From CAZUMJ01 sp964621605 (lineage in GTDB: Bacteria; Actinomycetota; Acidimicrobiia; Acidimicrobiales; Iamiaceae), in NCBI GenBank assembly GCA_964621605.1, contig CAZUMJ010000053.1, positions 1-16,114 on the forward strand: a stretch of DNA of 16,114 nt. Reading direction: 5' to 3'. A program made the translations under genes and the position numbers. The notes under the pieces are model-generated. The model had not been told where the DNA came from and did no database searches. It worked only from the letters and a program-made list of their open reading frames with translations. Below, piece by piece: positions 1-7,700 of this stretch; position 1 is the stretch's first letter; every line of letters begins with the position of its first letter.

Positions 1-107
1 TGATGCAGCCCGGGCAGTTCTCCCGGCTGTGGCTGCGCGTGATCCTGCTCTCCTCTGACGAGGGGGCCGCTCTCGCGCAGACCCAACCCGAGGTCTTCTC
101 CAGCTGA
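1..107 (+). CDS. 3' end of a DUF4214-type protein (partial)
   Basis: The frame is open from the window edge and ends at TGA 105-107. Its last residues, with an ALAQTQPEVFSS terminus, align with the C-terminus of the complete downstream gene, which ends SLAQSQPNP; both have an aromatic/Leu-rich helix (FSRLWLRVILLSS versus FQLFAVLLSFPEA) just before. It is therefore probably a tandem paralogue of the DUF4214 protein at 367-1173. DUF4214 is a family of unknown function common in secreted and surface proteins. Only about 35 residues are visible, so the family call rests on the paralogy. The last 37 bp of the gene are included in a 51-bp tandem duplication that extends past the stop. Confidence 0.55.
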   Translation, partial: MQPGQFSRLWLRVILLSSDEGAALAQTQPEVFSS

Positions 108-172
108 CCTACCCGGCCTCTTCTCGCGCAGACCCAACCCGGGCTCTTCTCCAGCTGACCAACCCGGCTCCC
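71..172 (+). repeat. 51-bp tandem duplication across a stop codon
   Basis: Positions 71-121 and 122-172 are two near-identical copies; both begin tctcgcgcagacccaaccc and contain ttctccagctgacc, with only a few mismatches. The period is 51 bp, a multiple of three, so the second copy repeats the same reading frame and also carries the TGA (156-158). If the first stop were read through, the product would gain 17 residues ending LFSS, against VFSS for the first copy. It looks like a recent slippage or unequal-crossover duplication of the gene terminus. Confidence 0.85.
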
Positions 173-366
173 CTGCCGCCTCCCCGGACCACCGCCGCTG
201 CCTCGTTCTCGGCACGGATTTGTCCCAAAAGCGGGCCAGATCGGTGCCGAGAAGCGAAGGAACGCAACGGATCGGTGCCGAGAAGCAGCAGGGCGCCGCC
301 ACAACCCAACTGCCTGCACACCGCACGTGCGCCACCCGGTGCACGGCCGCCCGACGAGGAGACCCA
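108..366 (+). other. Intergenic spacer with repeats between two DUF4214 genes
   Basis: No gene is supported here. Besides the second copy of the 51-bp duplication, the 17-mer gatcggtgccgagaagc occurs at 239-255 and again at 270-286 (31-bp period). An imperfect inverted counterpart (ttctcggcacggat) lies at about 206-219, so the first copy could fold into a hairpin with a loop of about 20 nt. This may act as a terminator for the upstream gene or in the leader of the downstream gene. I could not pick out a convincing promoter. Confidence 0.5.
239..286 (+). repeat. 17-bp direct repeat pair with inverted counterpart
   Basis: Two exact copies of gatcggtgccgagaagc lie at 239-255 and 270-286. The complement-like sequence ttctcggcac at about 206-215 could pair with either copy, giving two mutually exclusive hairpins upstream of the DUF4214 gene. 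This is either slippage debris or a regulatory or terminator structure; the sequence alone does not decide. Confidence 0.6.
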
Positions 367-1173
367 ATGCCACGACCGTCAGCCCGCTTCGCCCGATTCT
401 CCCGCTGCGCCGCGGTGGTCGCCGCGCTCGCGATGGTCCTGGGGTCGTTCGCCTCCACCGCTGCACCCGCGGCCGCCCTCGACTCGCCAATGTGCCCGGT
501 GGCCGCTGGGAACGCCCGCCTGGTGCGCCTCGTCTACCTGGAGATCCTCGACCGCTGCCCGGACAGCGGGGGCCTCGCCTACTGGACGGGCATGCTCGAC
601 CACGGAATGTCCCGCGACGCGTTCGCGGCCGTCATGACGTGGTCGGAGGAGCGCCTCAGCGACTCGGTCCTCACCGCCTACGACGACATCCTCGGACGTG
701 CACCCACGGGCGCGGAGTACGCCCAACAGCTCGCGACGCTCCGTCAGACCGGCGACCCGGACCTGCTCGAAGCGGTGCTGGCAGGCTCCGACGAGTTCTA
801 CGAGCGAGCGACCGACGGTCTGCCGACGGACCAACGCGACGGTGAGTGGCTCGAGCGTGTCTACGGGGGGATCCTGCACCGCGATCCCGACGTCGCCGGC
901 AAGGAATACTTCCTGGGCGTGATGGGGAGCCCGTCGTCGACCCTCGACCGCACCTTCGTGGGAGCGGTGCTCGCGCACAGCGACGAAAACGCCCGCCGCG
1001 TGGTCGCCACGGCCTTCGAAACCACCTTCCTGCGCTCGGTCGACCCAGGCGGCCTCACCTACTGGGCCGGCTGGCTGCGCGGCGACGGGCGCTGGCAGAC
1101 GTTCCAGCTCTTTGCGGTGCTGTTGTCGTTCCCCGAGGCGTACTCCCTCGCACAGTCGCAGCCGAACCCGTAG
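367..1173 (+). CDS. Secreted DUF4214 domain-containing protein
   Basis: The product is 268 aa. The ATG at 367 is chosen because a GAGGAG ribosome site lies a few bases upstream and a classical signal peptide follows: an Arg-rich n-region, a hydrophobic stretch at residues 14-37, and a likely cleavage after the APAAA run near residue 37. The mature part consists of repeated helical units typical of DUF4214, in which a Y/F-x-x-I/L-L-x-R core is followed by a DPxGxxYW-like segment: about residues 57-73 (YLEILDRCPDSGGLAYW), 105-120 (YDDILGR), 166-182 (VYGGILHRDPD) and 220-233 (FLRSVDPGGLTYW). Mature cysteines C43 and C64 could form a disulfide. The biochemical role of the family is unknown; members are usually extracellular or surface attached. 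The partial gene at 1-107 seems to be a tandem paralogue. An in-frame extension back to 220 exists but would bury the signal peptide, so it is rejected. Confidence 0.85.
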   Translation: MPRPSARFARFSRCAAVVAALAMVLGSFASTAAPAAALDSPMCPVAAGNARLVRLVYLEILDRCPDSGGLAYWTGMLDHGMSRDAFAAVMTWSEERLSDSVLTAYDDILGRAPTGAEYAQQLATLRQTGDPDLLEAVLAGSDEFYERATDGLPTDQRDGEWLERVYGGILHRDPDVAGKEYFLGVMGSPSSTLDRTFVGAVLAHSDENARRVVATAFETTFLRSVDPGGLTYWAGWLRGDGRWQTFQLFAVLLSFPEAYSLAQSQPNP

Positions 1174-1267
1174 CGCAAGCACCATCCGCCCCGGTGTGCA
1201 GGCAGCAGCCCAACCGAACCAGCGCTCGGTGACCTGCGACCCTGGCCCAACCGGCACCGCACGTGCC

Positions 1268-1273
1268 TAGGAT
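1268..1273 (+). promoter_or_regulatory. Possible -10 element of the alcohol dehydrogenase
   Basis: TAGGAT at 1268-1273 fits the TAnnnT pattern of actinobacterial sigma-70-type -10 boxes and lies 40 bp before the GTG start. No good -35 hexamer is visible at normal spacing. A small inverted repeat, ggcac-N5-gtgcc (1253-1267), abuts the box and an acgatcgt palindrome (1292-1299) lies between it and the ribosome site; either might bind a repressor such as the TetR protein encoded downstream. This is weak evidence. Confidence 0.3.
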
Positions 1274-1312
1274 GCGACCACTCGCTCAACAACGATCGTC
1301 CCGGGGGTAATC

Positions 1313-2425
1313 GTGCAGACGCAAGCAGCAATCCTGAGAGGGCTGAACGAGCCCTGGAGCGTCGAGACCATCGAGCTCGACCCGCCGAAGGCCGGTGAGG
1401 TGCTCGTCGAGCTCCACGCCTCCGGCATGTGCCACTCCGACGAGCACCTCGTCACTGGCGACCTGCCCGGCGCGCTGCCGATGATCGGCGGCCACGAGGG
1501 GGCCGGTGTGGTGCTCGAGGTCGGCGAGGGCGTCACCAACGTGGCCCCGGGTGACCACGTCGTGTTCAGCTTCGTCCCGGCGTGCGGGCAGTGCCCGTCG
1601 TGCGCGAGCGGGCACTCCAACCTGTGCGACAACGGTGCCGCGCTGCTCATCGGCATCCAGCTCGACGGCACCACCCGCCACCACGGTGCCAACGGCGAAG
1701 ACATCTACACGATGGTCTGCCTCGGCACCTTCGCGAAGCACACCGTCGTCAACGCGTTCTCGTGCGTGAAGATCGACAAGGGCATCCCGCTGGAGCTCGC
1801 CTGCCTGGTCGGTTGTGGCGTCACCACCGGGTGGGGCTCGTCGGTGTACGCCGGTGACGTGCGGCCCGGCGACAACGTGGCCGTCATCGGCATCGGCGGC
1901 ATCGGCGCCGCGGCCGTGCAGGGCGCAAAGGCCGCGGGGGCACGCAACATCATCGCCATCGACCCCGTGCCCTTCAAGCTCGAAGAGGCGAAGAAGTTCG
2001 GCGCCACCCACACCGCGTCGAGCATCGCCGAGGCGACGGCGATCATCCAGGAAGCCACCTGGGGCCGCATGTGCGACGTGATCGTCTGCGCGATGGGCGT
2101 CGGCGACGGTGAGCAGATGGGCTCCATCATGATGCTCACGGCCAAGCGCGGCAAGGTCGTGGTGACCAACATCCACTCGGTGAAGGAGAGCCACGTCCAG
2201 CTCAACCTGGTCGACCTGACCCTCTCCGAGAAGAAGCTGATCGGCACGATCTTCGGCTCCGCCAACCCAAAGGCCGACATCCCGAAGCTGCTCGAGCTGT
2301 TCAGCCTCGGCCAGCTCGACCTCGGCGGCATGGTGACGCGCGAGTACGCCCTCGAAGACATCAACCAGGGCTACGCGGACATGCGCGACGGCAAGAACAT
2401 CCGCGGGGTGCTGCGCTACAAGTAG
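1313..2425 (+). CDS. NDMA-dependent zinc alcohol dehydrogenase
   Basis: The product is 370 aa, close to the usual size of the family. The GTG at 1313 follows a GGGGGT ribosome site. Zinc-MDR hallmarks are present: catalytic-zinc ligands C40 (GMCHSDEH), H61-E62 (GGHEGAG) and C168 (VGCGVTTGWG); structural-zinc cysteines C91, C94, C97 and C105 (CGQCPSC...LC); and a Rossmann GIGGIG at 193-198 with D217 placed to bind the NAD ribose. Segments such as HSDEHLVTGDLP, DPVPFK and FGATH match the N,N-dimethyl-4-nitrosoaniline-dependent group (Rxyl_3153-like). In that group NAD(H) is held tightly and reoxidation in vivo is thought to depend on the redox peptide mycofactocin. It oxidises alcohols to aldehydes; the substrate here is unknown. 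The TetR gene 32 bp downstream is probably cotranscribed and may control it. Confidence 0.92.
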   Translation: MQTQAAILRGLNEPWSVETIELDPPKAGEVLVELHASGMCHSDEHLVTGDLPGALPMIGGHEGAGVVLEVGEGVTNVAPGDHVVFSFVPACGQCPSCASGHSNLCDNGAALLIGIQLDGTTRHHGANGEDIYTMVCLGTFAKHTVVNAFSCVKIDKGIPLELACLVGCGVTTGWGSSVYAGDVRPGDNVAVIGIGGIGAAAVQGAKAAGARNIIAIDPVPFKLEEAKKFGATHTASSIAEATAIIQEATWGRMCDVIVCAMGVGDGEQMGSIMMLTAKRGKVVVTNIHSVKESHVQLNLVDLTLSEKKLIGTIFGSANPKADIPKLLELFSLGQLDLGGMVTREYALEDINQGYADMRDGKNIRGVLRYK

Positions 2426-2457
2426 TCCGCCGGTCCTTCACCGTCCCACTCGTCGTG

Positions 2458-3054
2458 ATGCGACTACCCGCAGCCGAGCGACGCCGGCAGCTCCTCGACC
2501 AGGCGCTGCCGGTGTTCGCGGCACACGGCTACCGCGGCACGTCGATGAACCAGGTGGCGGAGGCTGCGGGGGTCACCAAGCCGGTCCTCTACCAGCACTT
2601 CTCATCGAAGCGCGCGCTGTTCAGCGAGCTGTTGGAAGACGTCGGCACCCAGCTCGAGAACGACATCGTCAAGGCGACCACTGCGGCGGCCACGGGCCGC
2701 GAACAGGTGTCGGAAGGCTTCCGCGCCTACTTCCAGTTCGTCGCCGACCGACGCGACGCGTTCCGTGTGCTCTTCGGCGCGGGCACCCGCCACGACGTCG
2801 AGTTCGCCCGCACGGTCCGCCGCTTCGAGTCCGGGATGGCCGCCATCATCGCCGAGCTGATCGACATCGAAGGCCTCACCCACGACCAGCGGCGACTGCT
2901 CGCCCACGGCATCGTGGGCATCGCCGAGGTGACAAGTCGCCACTGGCTGGTCGAGCTCGAAGAGGCGAGCGACGCCGCGGCGTCCCCTGAGGTGCTCGCC
3001 CGGCAGGTCGCCTTGCTCGCATGGGCGGGCCTCCGCGGCATCCAGGTGCGCTGA
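2458..3054 (+). CDS. TetR/AcrR family transcriptional regulator
   Basis: The product is 198 aa from the ATG at 2458; a GTG directly before it (2455) would add one residue, and neither has a clear ribosome site. The N-terminal TetR DNA-binding domain is plain: helix 1 RRRQLLDQALPVFAAHGYRGTS, then the helix-turn-helix QVAEAAGVTKPVLYQHF (about residues 33-49) and FSSKRALFSELL. The remaining helices form the ligand-binding and dimerisation domain, which is not diagnostic of an inducer. The gene sits 32 bp after the alcohol dehydrogenase and 4 bp before the DUF885 gene on the same strand, so an operon is likely. A role as local repressor responding to an alcohol, aldehyde or acyl compound is an inference from position only. 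Confidence 0.9.
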   Translation: MRLPAAERRRQLLDQALPVFAAHGYRGTSMNQVAEAAGVTKPVLYQHFSSKRALFSELLEDVGTQLENDIVKATTAAATGREQVSEGFRAYFQFVADRRDAFRVLFGAGTRHDVEFARTVRRFESGMAAIIAELIDIEGLTHDQRRLLAHGIVGIAEVTSRHWLVELEEASDAAASPEVLARQVALLAWAGLRGIQVR

Positions 3055-3058
3055 TCTC

Positions 3059-4771
3059 TTGACCGTCGGCGCAGGAGACGAGCAGGTCCGGGTGGTCGCC
3101 GACGACTACTGGGAACTGCTGTGCGCACAGTCCCCCACCCTCGCCACGTTCGTCGGCGATCACCGCTACGACGACCGCATAGAGGACATCACCGCCGAGG
3201 CCGAGTCGCGCGTCGCTGCAAGCCTCCGGTCGATCCACGCACGCGCCGAGGCGATCGATCCCGACGGGCTGGCCGGCGCGTCACGCGTCACCCGCGGCCT
3301 GCTGCTCGGGGCGTGCACCGACGCGGTCCGCGCGATCGACCTTCGCCTGACCGAACTTCGCTACGACCAGATGGAGGGGGTGCACGTCGACCTCCTCCAG
3401 ACGACCGGCGTGCTCGGCGTGCAGGAGCCCGACGACGCGTGGCGCATCATCGATCGCTTCCGGCAGGTCCCAGACGTCCTCGACGCGGCGATGGAACGCT
3501 TCCGGTCAGGGCTCGAAGCCGGCCGCACCCCCGCCGCGCCGTGCCTCACACGATCGCTGCGCGTGCTCGACGGCTACCTCGCCGGCGACCTGGACGACGA
3601 CGTGTTCGCGACGTTCGACGGCCCCGCCGGCTGGGCCGACGAACCCGGGTGGCGGACCCAGCTGCGCGAGCTCGCACAGCACACGCTGCGCCCGGCGTTT
3701 CGGCGCTACCGAGACGACCTCGCCACGATGCTGACGCCCACCGCTCGGCCCGAGGACCGTGCCGGGCTGTGCTGGCTGCCCGACGGCGACGAGATCTACC
3801 GCACGTTGGTACGTCACCACACCACGCTCGACCTCGACCCCGACGAACTCCACGCGGTCGGCCTGGAGGAGGTGACCGTCCGGCTGCCGGAGGAGTACGC
3901 CCGCGTCGGCCAGCGGCTGTTCGCCACGACAGACGTGCCGACGATCTTCGAGCGGCTGCGCACCGACCCTGCGTTGCGCTACCGCACCGGAGACGAGATC
4001 CTCGCCGACGCGCGCGCCGCACTCGACGCGGCGACCCGCGCGATGCCCGCCTGGTTCGGGCGCCTGCCCCAGGCACCGTGTGCGCTCACCGAGGTGCCCG
4101 GCTACCTCGCCGCCGATTCACCCGCCGCGTACTACTTCCCGCCGGCGGGTGACGGGTCGCGGCCCGGGACCTACTTCGTGAACGTGCACGAGCCGACGCA
4201 GAAGAACCGCTACGAGGCCGCATCCATCGGCTACCACGAGGCGATCCCTGGGCATCACCTTCAGATCGCGATCGCGAACGAGCTCGACGACGTACCGGCC
4301 TTCCAGCGCTTCTCCCTCGCCAACACCGCGTACGTGGAGGGATGGGGTCTGTATGCGGAACGCCTCGCCGACGAGATGGGGCTCTACGCCACCGACCTCG
4401 ACCGCATCGGGATGCTCGCAGCCGACTCGTGGCGGGCGTGTCGCCTCGTGGTCGACACCGGGCTCCACGCCTTCGGGTGGTCGCGCCAGCGGGCGATCGA
4501 CTTCATGGCGACGCACACCCCGGTCTCGGTCGAGGAGGTGACCGTCGAGATCGACCGCTATCTCGGCATGCCCGCACAAGCGCTTGCGTACAAGGTGGGC
4601 CAGCGCGAGATCCTGCGGCTGCGCGCCGACGCACGTGCACGGCTCGGCGACGCGTTCGACATCGCCGCGTTCCACGACGTCGTGCTCGGGTCCGGCGCGG
4701 TGAGCCTCCCGATCCTGCGCGAGCTCGTCGACGGGTGGACGACCCAACAGGCCGGGGACGCGTCCCGATGA
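3059..4771 (+). CDS. DUF885 family protein, putative zinc metallopeptidase
   Basis: The product is 570 aa, normal for DUF885. The TTG at 3059 is 4 bp after the TetR stop with AGGTG about 10 bp upstream; a GTG at 3092 is an alternative that loses 11 residues. The signature is GYHEAIPGHHLQ, with H393, E394, H399 and H400, followed by AYVEGWGLYAE with E427. This pattern resembles a zinc-peptidase active site in which His residues and a downstream Glu bind the metal. Family members are often annotated as putative peptidases or lipoproteins, but substrates are poorly established. No signal peptide or membrane segment is visible, so a cytoplasmic location is expected. Its TGA overlaps the ATG of the next gene (ATGA, 4768-4771), implying translational coupling with the large regulator. 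Confidence 0.87.
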   Translation: MTVGAGDEQVRVVADDYWELLCAQSPTLATFVGDHRYDDRIEDITAEAESRVAASLRSIHARAEAIDPDGLAGASRVTRGLLLGACTDAVRAIDLRLTELRYDQMEGVHVDLLQTTGVLGVQEPDDAWRIIDRFRQVPDVLDAAMERFRSGLEAGRTPAAPCLTRSLRVLDGYLAGDLDDDVFATFDGPAGWADEPGWRTQLRELAQHTLRPAFRRYRDDLATMLTPTARPEDRAGLCWLPDGDEIYRTLVRHHTTLDLDPDELHAVGLEEVTVRLPEEYARVGQRLFATTDVPTIFERLRTDPALRYRTGDEILADARAALDAATRAMPAWFGRLPQAPCALTEVPGYLAADSPAAYYFPPAGDGSRPGTYFVNVHEPTQKNRYEAASIGYHEAIPGHHLQIAIANELDDVPAFQRFSLANTAYVEGWGLYAERLADEMGLYATDLDRIGMLAADSWRACRLVVDTGLHAFGWSRQRAIDFMATHTPVSVEEVTVEIDRYLGMPAQALAYKVGQREILRLRADARARLGDAFDIAAFHDVVLGSGAVSLPILRELVDGWTTQQAGDASR

Positions 4772-7700
4772 AGTTCGCGCTGCTCGGTGCGCTCGGCGCC
4801 CTCGCCGACGACGGCACCGAGGTGGCCCTCGGGAAGCGCAAGGAACGGGCGTTGCTCTCGCTCCTGCTGCTCCACCCCGACCACGTCGTTCCCACCCATC
4901 AGATCCTGACCGCCCTGTGGCCCGACGAGAGCACCCCGCGTCCCGAAGCGAGCCTGCACAGCACCGTCGCACGCCTCCGACGGACGCTCGTCCCCGATCG
5001 GCCCCGAGGCGTGCCGCCGACCCGTCTGGTGCACACACCTCCGGGCTATCGCATCGTGATCCACGACGACGAGCTCGACACGACCACCTTCGTGACCCAA
5101 CTCGATCTGGCACGGCGCACCCGCGACGCCGGTGACCTCCCCGCCGCACGCGCACTCCTCCGGGACGCGCTCGCGCTCTGGCACGGCCCCGCCCTGGCCG
5201 AGTTCGCGGACGAGCCCTGGGCAGCGCCCGATGCCACCCGGCTCGAGTCGCTCCGCCTCGCCGCCTACGACGAATGCATCGGCATCGAGCTCGCCATGGG
5301 ACGAACCGACGCGGTCGCGGAGCTCGAGCACCTCCTGCGGGTGCACCCGTTGCACGAGCACCTGTGGAGCCACCTCATCGTGGCCCTCTACCGCGCCGGC
5401 CACGCCCCAGATGCCCTGCGGCGCGCGCAGGAGCTGCGGGCGTCGCTGCGCGACCTGGGGCTGGAACCATCCCCGCACATCTCCGAGCTGGAGTCTGCGA
5501 TCCTGCGCCACGACCCGTGGCTCGAGACCGCTGCGGCCACCTTGCCGTCGCAGCCGCACACCCCGACACCACCGGCCGCGCAGCCATCCGCCGAGGTCGC
5601 AGCCCCTGGCTCCACCGCCGCGGCCACGGCGAGCGCACCCCGATCCGACAGCGACCTGCGCACCACGGTCTCGCGACCGCGTTGGTGGACGCCCGAACCG
5701 GCCTTCGTCGGACGCGGCGCCCAACTCGCCCGGCTGCGGACCCTCTGGGAGGACGTCGCCGAAGGAGGCGTCGCGGTCGCCGTCATGAAGGGCGAACCTG
5801 GGATCGGCAAGACCTGGCTCGCCATCGAGACCTCGGAGCGGCTGGCAGCCGCGGGCGCACTGATCCTCGCCGGGCGTTGCAGCGTCGAGGCGGCGCTCCC
5901 GTACGCACCCTTCGCCGAAGCGCTTACCCGACTCGTCGACGCGCTGCCCGACGACGAGCTCGACGCGCTTGGCGCGCACCGTGCCCGCCTTGCAGGACTG
6001 CTGCCTCACCGCGCGGATCGGCTCGGCGGAAGCGTTCCCGCAAGTTCGGACGCCTCTTCAGACGTCGACCGCTTCCTGTTGTTCGAAGCCGTCACCGAGC
6101 TCCTCGCCTCCGTCACCAGGCGTGACCCCGTCGTGCTGCTGGTAGACGACCTCCAGTGGGCTGACCCCTCGTCGCTCCACCTCGCCGAGCACGTGCTGCG
6201 CGCGGATGCGAGCGCGCGCCTCCTGCTCCTGGCGACGGTACGCGACACCGAGCTCGCGCACGACAGCGAGACGAGACGACACCTCGATCGTCTCGCCCGT
6301 GCTCGCATGGTGGAGGAGCTCTCCGTCCCGGGCTTCACCCACGACGAGATCGCGACGGTGATCGGAAGCGATGGCCAGCAGCGCAGCGGGCTGGCAGGGA
6401 AGGTGCTGCACGCGACAGGCGGAAATCCGTTCTTCGTCGTCGAGCTGCTCCGCTCGCTCTCACCCGATGGCGCCAACGGCGACCCGCCGCAGACCCCCGC
6501 AACGGCGGCGGCCTTGATCCGCTCACGCCTCGGACAGCTCGAGCCCACGCCGCGCGACGTGCTGGCCACCGCAGCCCTTCTCGGCACGACGGTCGATGCA
6601 ACGCTGCTCGCGGAGGTGCTCGACCTCCCCGCCGGCGAAGTGGCAGACGGGCTCGACACCGCAACGGACATCGGCCTGCTGACGCACGACAGCCGCGGAC
6701 TCGTCTTCCGCCACGACCTCGTCCGCTCCGAGCTGGCTGACTCGCTCGGCACCGGCACACGGGCGGTGCGACACCGCCGTATCGCAGACCGACTTGTCGC
6801 TCGCGTCGGCAACGCCCAACACACCGGCGAGCCGCTCGACGAGATCCTTCGCCACTACGTCCTCGCATCGAGCGACGGCGACCCACGAGCGGCGGTCGAG
6901 TTCGCACACCGGGCAGGAGAGCAGGCGACCAGCCAGCACGCCCATGCAACGGCAGCCAGCATCTACGTCTCGGGGCTCGACGCACTCGCCCGGTCGGGCG
7001 GAGCGCATTCGTCGGCAGACGAGCTTTCGCTCCTCGCGGCGGCGAGCGAAGCCGCGCGACGCAGCGGCGACATCCCGCTGGGGCGCATGTTCGGCGGGCG
7101 CGCGCTGGTGCTGGCCATGGAGATCGGCACGACCGCACAGCTTCTCGACGCCATTCGAGCCGTGTCGCGCACCGGCGAGGTCCACGACCGTGAGGCGATC
7201 GCGGTCGACGCCGGCCTGCTCACGACCGCGTCGCTCCGCCTGGCCGCGGCGCCAGACGCGGGAGCAAACGCCGGCGCGCAGGCCGCATCCGCCCTCGCCG
7301 GCGTCGCGCTGAGCCGCGGCGACTACGACGAGATGCACCGGCAGCTCCTTGTCGCGGTCGACCTCCTCGACGACGACGACCCGGAACCCGCTGCGTGGGT
7401 GCTCGACGAGGCGATCGTCGGTCTCGGCGAACATCTGCCGATCGAGGGTCGGTTGGCACTCGCCGAACGCCTCGATCGGGCAGCCGAGCGCAGCGGGAGC
7501 GCCGAGCTCGAGATGCTTGCGGCGGCGACCTGCCGCTGGTTGTCGTTCACCGCGGGCGACCTCGCGGCGTCTGCTCGTCATGCCAAGCGGTCCGCGGACC
7601 TCACCGAGCGTCTCAAGATGCCGCGCTATCTGGCGGGCGCCGCACAGCGACGGGCGATGGAGCTCCTCCTCGCCGGCGAGTTCGACGCGGCGGAGGCGAC

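Noticed and set aside
71..286. Possible CRISPR-like array from repeats in the left intergenic region
   Set aside because: There are only two copies of each of two unrelated repeats, with no regular unique spacers and no cas genes.
379..1257. 292-codon open frame opposite the DUF4214 gene
   Set aside because: The + strand frame has a ribosome site, a signal peptide and family repeats; the - strand frame is Gly/Arg/Val-rich and featureless.
1339..1355. Perfect inverted repeat agggct-gaacg-agccct inside the start of the alcohol dehydrogenase gene
   Set aside because: It is within coding sequence (codons 9-15), short, and encodes residues normal for the family; probably coincidence in GC-rich DNA.
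4558..6009. 483-codon open frame on the - strand
   Set aside because: Antisense to the DUF885 3' end and the BTAD/AAA regulator, both well supported; no recognisable protein features.
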